DNA from: Actinokineospora xionganensis
GTDB lineage: Bacteria > Actinomycetota > Actinomycetes > Mycobacteriales > Pseudonocardiaceae
Assembly (NCBI RefSeq): GCF_014323725.1
Contig: NZ_JABVED010000012.1
Location: forward strand, 124,001 to 188,000
Length of the DNA stretch: 64,000 bases
Direction of reading: 5' to 3'
Shown here in pieces: positions 1 through 10,439 of the stretch (positions are counted from its first letter, which is position 1; the number at the start of each line of letters is the position of its first letter). The notes under the pieces are model-generated. The model had not been told where the DNA came from. It saw nothing but the letters and a program-made list of their open reading frames with translations, and did no database searches. The translations under genes and the position numbers were made by a program.

Positions 1-2220
1 CACCACGCCACGGCCCTTGCAGTGCTCGCAGGTGTTGCTGAAGGCCTCCAGCAAGCCCGTGCCGACCCGCTTGCGGGTCATCTGCACGAGACCAAGGGAG
101 GTGACCTCGGCGACCTGGTGGCGCGTGCGGTCACGGCCAAGGCACTCGGTGAGCCTGCGCAGGACCAGGTCCCGGTTGGACTCGAGCACCATGTCGATGA
201 AGTCGATGACGATGATGCCGCCGATGTCGCGCAGCCGGAGCTGGCGCACGATCTCCTCGGCCGACTCGAGATTGTTGCGGGTCACCGTCTCCTCGAGGTT
301 GCCACCGGATCCGGTGAACTTGCCCGTGTTGACGTCGATGACCGTCATCGCCTCGGTGCGGTCGATGATCAGGTAGCCGCCCGAGGGCAGCCAGACCTTG
401 CGGTCGAGCGCCTTGAGCAGCTGCTCGTCGACCCGCGTCTCCGCGAAGACATCTTTCGGCCCGACGTGGCGGCGAACCCGGTCGAGCAGCTCGGGGGCCA
501 CGTGCCGGACGTAGGAGTCGATCGTCTCCCACGCCGTCTCACCCTGGACCGCGAGCGTGGAGAAGTCCTCGGTGAACAGGTCGCGGACGACCTTCACCAG
601 CAGATCGGGCTCCTCGTAGAGCAGCGAGGGGGATCCGGCCTTCTTGACACCGTTGGTGCCTTCGGACTTGTCCTTGATGACCTGCCACTGCGCCTGCAGA
701 CGGCGGACATCGCGGCCCAGCTCTTCCTCGCTGATGCCCTCCGAGGCGGTGCGGATGATGACGCCCGCGTCCTCGGGGACGATCCGCTTGAGGACGTCCT
801 TGAGCCTGCGCCGCTCGTTCTCCGGCAGCTTGCGTGAGATGCCGGTGGCACCGCCGCCGGGCACATAGACCAGGAAGCGGCCGGGCAGCGAGATCTGGGT
901 GGTGAGCCGGGCGCCCTTGTGACCGATCGGGTCCTTGGTGACCTGGACGAGCACGCTGTCGCCGGTGGACAGGGCCTGCTCGATCTTGCGGGCCTTGCCT
1001 TCCAGGCCGGCTGCGTCCCAGTCGACCTCACCGGCGTAGAGCACCGCGTTGCGGCCGCGGCCGATGTCGACGAAGGCGGCTTCCATGCTGGGCAGCACGT
1101 TCTGGACCCGGCCCAGGTAGACGTTGCCGACCAGGGAGCCGGTACCGGTCGAGGTGACGAAGTGCTCGACGAGCACACCGTCCTCCAGGACCGCGATCTG
1201 CGTGCGGTCGGGGTTCTCCCGCACGATCATCGCGCGGTCGACGGCCTCGCGGCGGGCGAGGAACTCGGCCTCGGACAGGATCGGAGCGCGCCTGCGACCG
1301 GCCTCGCGGCCGTCGCGGCGACGCTGGCGCTTGGCCTCGAGCCGCGTAGAGCCGCGCACGCTGCGCACCTCGTTGCGGGCGTCGGCGGCCTCGGTCTTCT
1401 CGTCGCGCACCTCGCGGACGTGGACCACGGTGTTGGGCGGGTCGTCCGGGGTGGTCTCGGTGGCCGAGTAGTCGCCGTCGTCCCCGCCCTTGCGACGGCG
1501 GCGACGGCGGCGACGGCGGCTGGCGGCGTCTCCGGCCTCGTCGTCCTGCGTGGACGGCTCGTCCTGCGCGGGCTCTTCGGCCTCGGCGGTGTCGTCCGAA
1601 TCGGTGCGGACGTCGGACCGGGTGTCGGTCGACTCGGGCTCGTCGTTCGCGCCCTTGCCGCGACCGCGGCCACGGCGGCCACGGCGGCGGCGACGGCTGG
1701 CGCCACCGTCCTCGTCGTCATCGTCGTGCGAGTCGTCGGCGGGCTCGGCGGCCTTGGGAGCGGCGGCCTTCGGCGCGGACTTGGGGGCGATCTCCTCGAC
1801 CGGCTCCTCGTCGCGCTCCTCGCGCCGCTTGACCGGCGCGGGGGCAGCGACCGGCTCGGGCGGGAGGAACAGCGGCGACGCGGACGCGAACACCGGCGTC
1901 GGCGGTATCCGGGCCTTGCGCGGAGCCACGGGCTCCGGCTCGACCGGCGCCACGACGGTCTCGACCGACTCCTCGACACTGTTGTCACTGGTCAGGGCCT
2001 CGGCGACCTTGATGGCCAGATCGCGGCTGACGCTGGACTGCGCGCCGCGCACCTCTTCACCGAGGTCGGTGAGGGCGCTGATGACGTCCTTGCTGCTGAC
2101 TTCCAGCAGCTTCGCGAGGGCGTGCACCCGAACCTTGGCGGGAAGTTCCGCCAGCGCCGCTTGGGTAGCTGTGGTGGTAGCCCCGCCGGTGCTTCCGGCA
2201 GGGTTCGACATATCCGACAT
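1..2220 (-). CDS. rne: Rne/Rng family ribonuclease (RNase E/G), 3' end outside window
   Basis: This is the endoribonuclease that processes rRNA precursors and starts mRNA decay. The frame is open for 740 codons from an ATG at 2220 (GGAGG 7 nt upstream) and runs off the left edge. Residues 29-76 resemble the IF-2 N-terminal helical domain (VRVHALAKLLEVSSKDVIS). Next comes a long low-complexity linker rich in Asp/Glu and Arg/Gly, then from about residue 330 the S1 and catalytic region, with VFVDIG-type, GGYLIIDRTEAM and VIDVNTGKF segments. The last visible residues (CEHCKGRG) are the start of the Zn-link motif. The C-terminal tail is not visible. Family assignment is firm; E versus G rests on size and linker. 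Confidence 0.95.
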   Translation of the reverse strand, partial: MSDMSNPAGSTGGATTTATQAALAELPAKVRVHALAKLLEVSSKDVISALTDLGEEVRGAQSSVSRDLAIKVAEALTSDNSVEESVETVVAPVEPEPVAPRKARIPPTPVFASASPLFLPPEPVAAPAPVKRREERDEEPVEEIAPKSAPKAAAPKAAEPADDSHDDDDEDGGASRRRRRGRRGRGRGKGANDEPESTDTRSDVRTDSDDTAEAEEPAQDEPSTQDDEAGDAASRRRRRRRRRKGGDDGDYSATETTPDDPPNTVVHVREVRDEKTEAADARNEVRSVRGSTRLEAKRQRRRDGREAGRRRAPILSEAEFLARREAVDRAMIVRENPDRTQIAVLEDGVLVEHFVTSTGTGSLVGNVYLGRVQNVLPSMEAAFVDIGRGRNAVLYAGEVDWDAAGLEGKARKIEQALSTGDSVLVQVTKDPIGHKGARLTTQISLPGRFLVYVPGGGATGISRKLPENERRRLKDVLKRIVPEDAGVIIRTASEGISEEELGRDVRRLQAQWQVIKDKSEGTNGVKKAGSPSLLYEEPDLLVKVVRDLFTEDFSTLAVQGETAWETIDSYVRHVAPELLDRVRRHVGPKDVFAETRVDEQLLKALDRKVWLPSGGYLIIDRTEAMTVIDVNTGKFTGSGGNLEETVTRNNLESAEEIVRQLRLRDIGGIIVIDFIDMVLESNRDLVLRRLTECLGRDRTRHQVAEVTSLGLVQMTRKRVGTGLLEAFSNTCEHCKGRGVV

Positions 2221-2401
2221 GTAACTCCTCCGCCCCCGGGCGCGTCCCTGCAGACGCGGCCGCTCAGGGGCCTAGTTGTGTTTCCACCGCGCAAGGCGGC
2301 GGGAATCCTCGCCTCTCGCCGTCTCGATGCCGGTCATGGGACCGACACCGGCTGACGGCAGGTCGTTCGACCACGGTGAGGCTTTGCGTCTCCCAGGCGG
2401 A

Positions 2402-3184
2402 CTATCCGGCTGTCGCCGCCCGATCGAGGGCCAGCGGGTCGGACAGAACGCCATCGTCGTCAAGCCGTCCCTGGGCCATCCGCGTCGCCTTCGCGGGCAC
2501 GGGCGGTTCCAGAGCGGCGACGACGCGCAACGCGCTCAGTACGTCGTCGGGCCGAACGGCTGGTGTTGTCTGCCGAACGACCGTCATCAGTATCCCATAC
2601 GGTGGCGAATCCACTGGCATGTCGATGCCCACACCGGACAGCGCGTCGGCGGAGTCGAGCACTTCGGCGCGGATAACCGCAGGTCGGGCGTCGATCAGCC
2701 GCCTGCCGTCCTTGGTGAGCCGCTCCACTTCGACGTGTTCCTCGGCCAGCAGCTTCACCACCGCGGCGCGCAGCTCGCCGACCGGCACGCCCGGCAGCTC
2801 GATGCGCCAGCGGCTGGCCTCCATCCGCTCCGCGAGCCCGCCCGGACCGGCCACGACCGACTCCAGGACGTCGATGCCCGGCGGCAGCGCCTCGTCGAGC
2901 GCCGCGGCCAGCCTGGCGGGGTCGACCGCCTCGACGACTGAGATCTCGACGTACTCGGCCTCGCTGGCCACGCCCGTCGGGGCCGCGCCGATCCACGAGA
3001 TCTTCGGGTGCGGGCTGAATCCCTGGGAGTAGGCCATCGGCACACCCGCCCGGCGCAGCGCGCGCTCGAACGTGCGGGCCACGTCGCGGTGCGAGGTGAA
3101 GCGGAGCCTTCCCCGCTTGGCGTAGCGCAGGCGCAGCTTCTGCACCGGCGCGGCCGACGGGTTGGGCTGATCCTGGCGACTCAG
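2402..3184 (-). CDS. TIGR03936-type radical-SAM-associated protein (DUF2344)
   Basis: The protein begins with the family hallmark (KLRLRYAKRGRLRFTSHRD) followed by the SQGFSPHPKISW block. In many bacteria it is encoded beside, or fused to, the TIGR03960 radical SAM protein, which here lies 1.9 kb upstream on the same strand. Biochemical function is unknown; a tRNA or RNA modification role is only a guess. A GTG at 3145 opens directly on the conserved domain but has no ribosome-binding site. A CTG at 3184 is in frame and has AGGAG exactly 5 nt upstream, giving a Pro/Ala-rich N-terminal extension of 13 residues like those of relatives, so I prefer that rare start. Length is 260 residues from the CTG. 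Confidence 0.85.
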   Translation of the reverse strand: MSRQDQPNPSAAPVQKLRLRYAKRGRLRFTSHRDVARTFERALRRAGVPMAYSQGFSPHPKISWIGAAPTGVASEAEYVEISVVEAVDPARLAAALDEALPPGIDVLESVVAGPGGLAERMEASRWRIELPGVPVGELRAAVVKLLAEEHVEVERLTKDGRRLIDARPAVIRAEVLDSADALSGVGIDMPVDSPPYGILMTVVRQTTPAVRPDDVLSALRVVAALEPPVPAKATRMAQGRLDDDGVLSDPLALDRAATAG

Positions 3185-3404
3185 GATTACTCCTAGGGGA
3201 TGTGTCCGACGGTCGATCTGCCTGCAGGGGGAACCGTACCGTGACGCGATCCGCCCACTGAATTACTCCGGTTGGCAGCACTCGCGACCGGCCCGCGGCC
3301 AATTCAGCCGTCCAGGTTGTTTCCCGGGCGGGTCGTGGCTACCGTCCGCAGCGAGTGGTCAGCACGACCCGAGGAATCCGGCAGGCCAGTACTGGAGGTC
3401 GCCC

Positions 3405-4805
3405 GTGCCTCTGCTGCGCCGAACACAGGCGGCAGTGGTCAGTGTCGCGGCGGTCGCGACGATGCTCGTGAGCACCGAGCCCGCGTTCGCCGTGCCCATG
3501 GAGCCAGGTGTCGTCACCTGCGGAGACCACCACGTCGACGTGCGGTTCATCGTGCTCTACGAGCCCTGGACCAGCGCCGACGACGCCGCCGATGAAGCGT
3601 CGTCGAAGTGCGGGTCCACGGTCGCCTACTACCCACAGATCGGTGTGGGCGTCGTCACCTCGAGTGACCGGCGATTCCCCGCGATGATGGGCCGTGACCG
3701 CGTGTTCAGCGCGCAGAACGCGGTCGGCCGGTCCAAGCAGGTCGATGTCACCCGGACGGCGTACGACGTGCCCAAGGCCGACCGGACCGCCGAGCAGTGG
3801 GACATGGCCATGATCGGGGCAGACCGGGCCCGCGCGATCAACCCGGGAAGCTCCGACGTGGTCGTCGGGGTGCTCGACTCCGGAGTCGACTCGACCCACC
3901 CTGACCTCGCACCCGCTGTCGACCCCGACCGGTCCGCGGGCTGCCTGAGCGGCAAACCCGACTCGACGCCTGACGCCTGGCATCCGACGGAGTCCACGCA
4001 CGGCACGCACGTCGCCGGGATCATCGCCGCCGCGGACGACGGCCGCGGCATCACCGGGGTCGCTCCCGGCGTGCGGCTGGCCTCGGTGAAGGTGGTCGAC
4101 GACGCCGGGTTCGTGTTCCCGGAGGCGGTGGTGTGCGGCCTGATGTGGTCGGCCGCGCAGGGCATGGCGGTGGCGAACAACAGCTACTTCGTCGACCCCT
4201 GGTTGCAGACCTGCGACCGCGACGGCGAACGCGTGGTCTCCGAAGCGGTGCGCCGCGCGGTGGACTATGTGACCCGGCGGGGCGTGCTCGTGGTGGCGGC
4301 GGCTTCGAACGAGAACATCGACTTGGCCCGGCCGCACGGACAGACGGTGGACGCGAAGGGCTCGCGGCGGACTTTGGATGACAGCTGCAAGGTGCTGCCT
4401 GCCGGGTTGCGTGGCGTGGTGGCGGTGTCGGCGGTGGGTCCTTCCGAGCTCAAGGCCGGGTACAGCGCGTACGGGCTTGGGGTGGTCGACGTGACCGCGC
4501 CTGGTGGGGATCGCGACGACTGCGTGTTGTCGACAGTGCCTGGCGGGTACGCGGAGTCTTGTGGGACCTCGATGGCCACCCCGCATGTGTCGGGGGTCGC
4601 GGCGCTGTTGGCCGGCACGCATCGGGGGGCGAGTCCACAGGCGTTGAGCAGGCTGCTGACCGGGCAGGCACGGGCGGTTCCTTGTCCGGCGGACTATGAC
4701 CTTGATGGGGCAGGCGGACAAGACGCCTACTGCTCTGGGTACGCGCCTTACAACAGCTTCCACGGACACGGGCTGGTCGACGCTTTGGCTGCTGTCAAGG
4801 GGTAG
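3405..4805 (+). CDS. secreted S8 family serine peptidase (subtilisin-like)
   Basis: This is a 466-residue subtilase with a Sec signal peptide (cationic start, hydrophobic stretch, cleavage near EPAFA-VP). The catalytic triad is visible: Asp in VVVGVLDSGVD, His in STHGTHVAGII and Ser in CGTSMATPHVSGVAALL. The first 130 residues probably form a propeptide. There is no obvious C-terminal membrane anchor, so it is probably released rather than a membrane-bound mycosin. The GTG start has GGAGG about 7 nt upstream. It is divergent from the gene ending at 2402 and splits the usual pair of radical-SAM-linked genes, suggesting it was inserted there. Substrate is unknown. Confidence 0.93.
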   Translation: MPLLRRTQAAVVSVAAVATMLVSTEPAFAVPMEPGVVTCGDHHVDVRFIVLYEPWTSADDAADEASSKCGSTVAYYPQIGVGVVTSSDRRFPAMMGRDRVFSAQNAVGRSKQVDVTRTAYDVPKADRTAEQWDMAMIGADRARAINPGSSDVVVGVLDSGVDSTHPDLAPAVDPDRSAGCLSGKPDSTPDAWHPTESTHGTHVAGIIAAADDGRGITGVAPGVRLASVKVVDDAGFVFPEAVVCGLMWSAAQGMAVANNSYFVDPWLQTCDRDGERVVSEAVRRAVDYVTRRGVLVVAAASNENIDLARPHGQTVDAKGSRRTLDDSCKVLPAGLRGVVAVSAVGPSELKAGYSAYGLGVVDVTAPGGDRDDCVLSTVPGGYAESCGTSMATPHVSGVAALLAGTHRGASPQALSRLLTGQARAVPCPADYDLDGAGGQDAYCSGYAPYNSFHGHGLVDALAAVKG

Positions 4806-4887
4806 CGCGCGTTTGCGTGTCGTGCCAGTCGGATGGGGAGTGGGCAGGGCTGAACCGCACGACCGGGACCTTGCTGAGGGTCGCAGG

Positions 4888-5094
4888 TCAGCAGGTGGGC
4901 AATTCGTGAGGGAGTGTGGCTCCGGCGTCGGTGAAGCCTGCACGGCGGCAGAACGGGAACGATCGCTTTGAGGGGCCAGGACCACGCGGGCGAAGTTCTG
5001 ATCGTCGGGGGCAGTTGTCCTCGTCCGTCCACAGCCCGCGCAGTCGCGCCACCGACGCCAGGTCGGCGTCGGTGGCGCGGCGGACGGTTAGGGG
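4888..5094 (-). pseudogene. remnant of a GNAT acetyltransferase gene
   Basis: A minus-strand open stretch directly overlapping the end of the radical SAM gene translates as a typical GNAT opening (LTVRRATDADLASVARLRG) and, after a short unrelated bridge, a typical GNAT ending (FCRRAGFTDAGATLPHEL). About 80-100 residues, including the acetyl-CoA binding loop, are absent. No plausible start codon precedes the segment; the expected ATG position reads CTA. I infer an internally deleted, start-less relic that once followed the radical SAM gene. The N-terminal and C-terminal likenesses are by eye only. Confidence 0.45.
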
Positions 5095-7058
5095 GAGGTC
5101 AGGGCCGGGTTCTGGACCGGGGATCCGATGCCGACCGGGCTGATCGGCAGCAGCTTGCGGCCGGTCGGTCCGATCTCGATGTCCGTGCCCATCGCCGGGC
5201 AGACGCCGCAGTCGAAGCAGGGGGTCCAGCGGCAGTCGTCCTGCTCGCGGGAATCCAGGGCGTCCTGCCAGTCGTCCCAGAGCCATTCCTTGTCGAGGCC
5301 CGAGTCGAGGTGGTCCCAGGGCAGGACTTCCGCCTCGGTACGTTCGCGGGTGGTGAACCACGCCAGGTCGACGCCCAGTGGCTCCAGTTCCGCCGCCGCC
5401 GAGGAAACCCAGCGTTCGTAGGAGAAGTGTTCGCTCCAGCCGTCGAAGCGACCGCCGTCGCGCCAGACTCGTTCGATGACTCGGCCGACTCGGCGGTCTC
5501 CACGCGAGAGCAGGCCTTCGATGAGGCTGGGCTTGCCGTCGTGGTAGCGCATGCCGATGTTGCGGCCCAGGCTGCGGTCGCGGTCGGAGTTGACCGCCTC
5601 ACGCAGTTTCCGCAGTCGACTGTCCACAGTGTCCGGATCGCACTGGGCGGCCCACTGGAACGGGGTGTGCGGCTTGGGGACGAACCCGCCGATGGAGATG
5701 GTGCAGCGGATGTCCTTGCGGCCACTGGCTTCCCGGCCCGCGCGGATGACATTCTTGGCCATCTCGGCGATCTGCAGGACGTCGTCGTCGGTCTCGGTGG
5801 GAAGCCCGCACATGAAGTACAGCTTCACCTGGCGCCAGCCGTTGGCATAGGCGGCGCTGACGGTCTTGATGAGGTCCTCTTCGGAGACCATCTTGTTGAT
5901 GACGCGCCGGATGCGCTCGCTGCCGCCCTCGGGCGCGAAGGTCAGACCCGAGCGCCTTCCGTTGCGGGACAGCTCGTTCGCCAGGTCGATGTTGAACGCG
6001 TCGACCCGGGTGCTGGGCAGCGACAGGCCGGTGTTGGTGCCTTCGTAGCGGTCGGCGAGCTGCTTGGTGATCTCGCCGATCTCGGAGTGGTCGGCGCTGG
6101 AGAGCGAGAGCAGGCCGACTTCCTCGAACCCGCTGGCCTCCAGCCCCTTCTGGATCATCGCGCCGATGCCCTCGATGGAGCGCTCGCGCACCGGGCGGGT
6201 GATCATGCCCGCCTGGCAGAAGCGGCAGCCGCGGGTGCAGCCGCGGAAGATCTCGACGCTCATCCGCTCGTGCACGCTCTCGGCGAGCGGCACCAGCGGC
6301 TGCTTCGGGTACGGCCACGCGTCGAGGTCCATCGTGGTGCGCTTGGCGATGGTCTCGGGGATGCGGTCGCGGTTGGGCTTGGCCGCGCCGAGCGAACCGT
6401 CGGCGGCGTAGGTGACGTCGTAGAAGCGCGGGATGTAGACGCCGCCGGTCTCGGCCATGCGGGTCAGCAGCTCGTCGCGGCCTCCGGGGCGACCCTCGGC
6501 CTTCCACTGCCGGATGATGTTGGAGATCTCGAGGACGGCCTCTTCGCCGTCACCCAGCACGGCCGCGTCGATGAAGTCCGCGATCGGCTCCGGGTTGAAC
6601 GACGCGTGCCCGCCCGCGAGCACGACGGGGTGGTCCTCGGTCCGGTCCATGGCGTGCAGCGGGATGCCCGCGAGGTCGAGCGCGGTGAGCATGTTCGTGT
6701 AGCCGAGCTCGGTGGAGAAGCTCACGCCGAGGATGTCGAACGCGCCGAGTGGACGGTGGCCGTCGACGGTGAACTGGGGGACGTTGTGCTCCCGCATCAG
6801 CTTCTCGAGGTCCGGCCAGACCGCGTAGGTGCGCTCGGCCAGGATGTCGGGCTGCTCGTTGAGCACCTCGTAGAGGATCATGACGCCCTGGTTGGGCAGC
6901 CCGACCTCATAGGCGTCGGGGTACATCAGCGCCCAGCGGACGTTGGCGCTGTCCCAGGGCTTGACGGTGGCGTTGAGCTCCCCGCCGACGTACTGGACGG
7001 GCTTGGAGACCCTGGGCAGCAGGGGCTCAAGCTGGGGGAAGACTGACTCGACGCTCAC
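5088..7058 (-). CDS. TIGR03960 family B12-binding-domain radical SAM protein
   Basis: The 656-residue protein has an N-terminal cobalamin-binding-like Rossmann region (GVSFSTELGYTN, then VVLAGGHASFNPEP), a radical SAM core with the cluster motif CTRGCRFCQAG (CxxxCxxC) and a C-terminal Cys-rich segment (CFDCGVCPAMG) that could hold an extra cluster. The family is widespread, with no established reaction. Its constant partner is the TIGR03936 protein, present here at 2402-3184. I chose the GTG at 7058 because the conserved family N-terminus (SVFPQLEPLLPRVSKPVQY) begins just after it; upstream frame content is low quality. No strong ribosome-binding site is visible. Confidence 0.92.
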   Translation of the reverse strand: MSVESVFPQLEPLLPRVSKPVQYVGGELNATVKPWDSANVRWALMYPDAYEVGLPNQGVMILYEVLNEQPDILAERTYAVWPDLEKLMREHNVPQFTVDGHRPLGAFDILGVSFSTELGYTNMLTALDLAGIPLHAMDRTEDHPVVLAGGHASFNPEPIADFIDAAVLGDGEEAVLEISNIIRQWKAEGRPGGRDELLTRMAETGGVYIPRFYDVTYAADGSLGAAKPNRDRIPETIAKRTTMDLDAWPYPKQPLVPLAESVHERMSVEIFRGCTRGCRFCQAGMITRPVRERSIEGIGAMIQKGLEASGFEEVGLLSLSSADHSEIGEITKQLADRYEGTNTGLSLPSTRVDAFNIDLANELSRNGRRSGLTFAPEGGSERIRRVINKMVSEEDLIKTVSAAYANGWRQVKLYFMCGLPTETDDDVLQIAEMAKNVIRAGREASGRKDIRCTISIGGFVPKPHTPFQWAAQCDPDTVDSRLRKLREAVNSDRDRSLGRNIGMRYHDGKPSLIEGLLSRGDRRVGRVIERVWRDGGRFDGWSEHFSYERWVSSAAAELEPLGVDLAWFTTRERTEAEVLPWDHLDSGLDKEWLWDDWQDALDSREQDDCRWTPCFDCGVCPAMGTDIEIGPTGRKLLPISPVGIGSPVQNPALTSP

Positions 7059-7089
7059 AACGCACCAGGGTAACCCGTTCGGAATCGGG

Positions 7090-7740
7090 TCAGACGGCGA
7101 CGGGGTGGCTCGCCTGGAACGCCAGCCTGCTGTCGGCGTCCGCGGCGAGGGCGTCGAGGAAGTCGTCGAGCGCCATGAACGCCTCCCACGGCTCCTGCCC
7201 GGCGGCGGCCGCGAGATGCTCGACCACGCGTTGCTCCAGGTCGGGGACACGTTTGGCCTTCCAGACCTTGTCGGCCAGGCTGACCAGCAGGTCTTCGAAG
7301 CCGATGCCGGGTCCGGCCCAGGAGGCGTGATCGCGGGCGAACCTGGCGAGCCGCTCGTCGACGCCGCGGGCACGGAGCAGGTCGTAGCCCGCCTGCTCGT
7401 GGGCGGAGCCGGGGCCGGAGAGCTCTTCGGGGTGGAGGGTCTTGCCGATGTCGTGGGTGGCGGCGCCGAAGAGGACGGCTTCGCGGTCGAACTCGATGGT
7501 GGGGTGGTGCCGCGCGACCCAGTCGACGAGCTGCGCTGCCACGTCGTGCACCGCGCGCAGGTGGGCGCCCAGCCGTGGCGGGGAGGCCAGGTCGGTCAAA
7601 AATTCCTCAACCTCTCGTGGGAGCGGCCTGAGGGTGTCGGACGCGGTCAAGGCGCGGTGGAGCGCTCGGTGACTCACCGAGCCAGGATAGGTCGGATCGG
7701 CGGTTCTCGGTCGTCGCGTGTCACCTTCGCCGTTCGACAT
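7090..7740 (-). CDS. HD domain phosphohydrolase-like protein
   Basis: This 216-residue protein carries metal-binding HD signatures: an early His in LRAVHDVAAQLVDWV, the HD pair in AATHDIGKT, and a later Asp in LLVSLADKVWKAKR. That layout is typical of HD-superfamily phosphohydrolases acting on nucleotides or cyclic nucleotides. The substrate cannot be told from sequence. It lies 31 nt upstream of the radical SAM gene on the same strand and could be co-transcribed. The start used is ATG 7740; a GTG about 20 codons in would also remove the low-complexity N-terminus. Confidence 0.82.
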   Translation of the reverse strand: MSNGEGDTRRPRTADPTYPGSVSHRALHRALTASDTLRPLPREVEEFLTDLASPPRLGAHLRAVHDVAAQLVDWVARHHPTIEFDREAVLFGAATHDIGKTLHPEELSGPGSAHEQAGYDLLRARGVDERLARFARDHASWAGPGIGFEDLLVSLADKVWKAKRVPDLEQRVVEHLAAAAGQEPWEAFMALDDFLDALAADADSRLAFQASHPVAV

Positions 7741-7784
7741 CCAATTGGACCAAGGGGCGACTGCTCCGCACGATCAAGTCTCTT

Positions 7785-8621
7785 CTACGAGAGCAGGAGT
7801 TTGCCCAGACGTTTGGCGGCGACGGTGACGCCGATGGCGACCATGGCGGCGAAGTAGCCGAGGTGGCCGAGCATCGACAGATCCACGAAACCCGTGCACA
7901 AGCCGCGCATGATTTCGATCGCGTGGTAGAGCGGGAAGCACTTGATGGCGAACTGCAGGGGTTCCGGGTAGACGCTCAGGGGGAAGAACGTCGATGAGAA
8001 CAGGAACATCGGCATCAGCGCGAGTTGCACGTAGTCGAAGTCCTGCCACGACCGCATGAACGTCGTGCACGCCATCCCCACCGCGGCGAAGCCGAACGAG
8101 ATCAGGATCGCGGCGGGCAGGGCCAGCAGTGCCCAGTGGGACGTCAGCAGGCCCATCCCCAGCATCACCGCGAGGAAGCCGCCCGCGTAGAGCGCCCCGC
8201 GGATCAGGGCCCAGGTGATCTCGCCGATGGCGATGTCGAGCGGGCCGAGCGGGGTGGCGAGCATGGCGTCGTAGAGGCGGCTGTATTTGAACTTGAAGAA
8301 GATGTTGAACGTGGCGTCGTAGACCGAGCCGTTCATGGCGGACGCGGCGAGCAGGGCCGGGGCGATGAAGGCGACGTAGCTGATCGGGGTGCCGCCGGGG
8401 CCCGCGACCTCCCCCACCATCCTGCCGAAGCCGAAACCCAGGCCGAAGAGGAAGAACAGGGTCTCGAAGAACCCCGAGAAGATGATCAGCCAGGCCCGCT
8501 TGTTGACCAGGTAGGACCGTTCGACGAGCACCGACGAGCGGCCCGCGTACATCCCCGTGGGCAACACGCGGAACATCAGGCCCGCGGGCTCAAGCTCCGA
8601 ACGCATCATGGTCTGGGTCAT
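7785..8621 (-). CDS. ABC-2 type transporter permease (DrrB-like), second of pair
   Basis: A 278-residue integral membrane protein with about six hydrophobic segments and the ABC-2 signature region (YNIFFKFKY-like cytoplasmic loop, then FFPLSVYPEPLQ near the last membrane segments). It is homologous to its neighbour at 8622-9437; its ATG directly follows that gene's TAG with no gap. With the ATPase upstream it forms a three-gene exporter of the DrrA-DrrB class, typically exporting drugs, lipids or glycolipids. The cargo is unknown. Confidence 0.9.
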   Translation of the reverse strand: MTQTMMRSELEPAGLMFRVLPTGMYAGRSSVLVERSYLVNKRAWLIIFSGFFETLFFLFGLGFGFGRMVGEVAGPGGTPISYVAFIAPALLAASAMNGSVYDATFNIFFKFKYSRLYDAMLATPLGPLDIAIGEITWALIRGALYAGGFLAVMLGMGLLTSHWALLALPAAILISFGFAAVGMACTTFMRSWQDFDYVQLALMPMFLFSSTFFPLSVYPEPLQFAIKCFPLYHAIEIMRGLCTGFVDLSMLGHLGYFAAMVAIGVTVAAKRLGKLLLS

Positions 8622-9436
8622 CTAGACCGCCAACCTTCGGTTGAACACGCGCCTGCCGAGGTAAACGCCGACGCCGACCACCGCTGCGAGGTAGGTGAGG
8701 TGGCCGAGCGTGGGCCACAGCTCCAGGGTGCCGAAGGCCGCGTCGCGGGAGAGTTCGGTGCCGTGCCAGAGCGGGGTGATCCACACCAGCGGGTGCGCCC
8801 AGCCGGGCAACTGGTCGACCGGGAAGAACGTGCCGGCGAACAGCGTCATCGGGAGGATGATGAACCGGAAGATCACGTTGAACCCCTGACCCTCGTTCTC
8901 GAGGGTCGCGGCGTACGCCACGATCGGGGCGCTCACGGCCATGCCGGTCAGCACGCTGATCAGGACCGCCAGGATGATCCCCGGCCCGGTGACCGCACCC
9001 AACACGGCCGCGACCAGCGTGAACGCGACGGCGGTGAAGCTCAGGCGGATCGCGATCCAGCCGAGTTGCCCCGCCAAAACCTGGCTCGGGGTGATCGGCG
9101 TGGACGCGATCGCCAGGTAGGTGCGCTGCCAGCGGAAAGCGGCCAGGATCGGGTAGGTCGACTCGAACGCGGCGACCTGCATGAGGGACGCGGCGAGCAG
9201 CGCGGGCGCCAGGTACTGCACGTACGGCAGGCCCAGGGTGGCCGGACTCGCCGTCACCTGCGAGCCGAAGCCGAACCCGAGGGCGACCAAGTAGAGCACG
9301 GGCTGCAGGAACCCGGACGTGACCGAGGCGCGCCAGTTGCGGCGGTACCAGGTCCACAGGCCGCCGACGACGAGCAACGACGCTCTCGTCGGGCTCAGGA
9401 CACGGCCGGTGGCCTGCCGGGCGAGGACGGTGGTCA

Positions 9437-9437
<1 letters not shown>
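8622..9437 (-). CDS. ABC-2 type transporter permease (DrrB-like), first of pair
   Basis: A 271-residue membrane protein with six predicted membrane spans and the ABC-2 hallmark segment FFPVDQLPGWAHPLVWITPL preceding the last span. Its ATG overlaps the ATPase stop codon by one base (TGATG), implying translational coupling. Together with the second permease it probably forms a heterodimeric channel for the DrrA-like ATPase. The exporter sits in a backbone region, so housekeeping export is as likely as drug resistance. Confidence 0.9.
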
Positions 9438-10369
<932 letters not shown>

Positions 10370-10439
10370 GCGCCGAACCCTAGACGTGGGGTCAGACAGT
10401 TTCGAGGGATTTAAGTCCGGGCGGACGTCTCCCTCGACC

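Noticed and set aside
4968-7046. Long plus-strand open frame opposite the radical SAM gene
   Set aside because: Its product is compositionally biased (Ala/Gly/Val/Asp/Arg) without domains. The minus-strand frame has a complete radical SAM protein with Cys motifs. High-GC third positions create such shadows.
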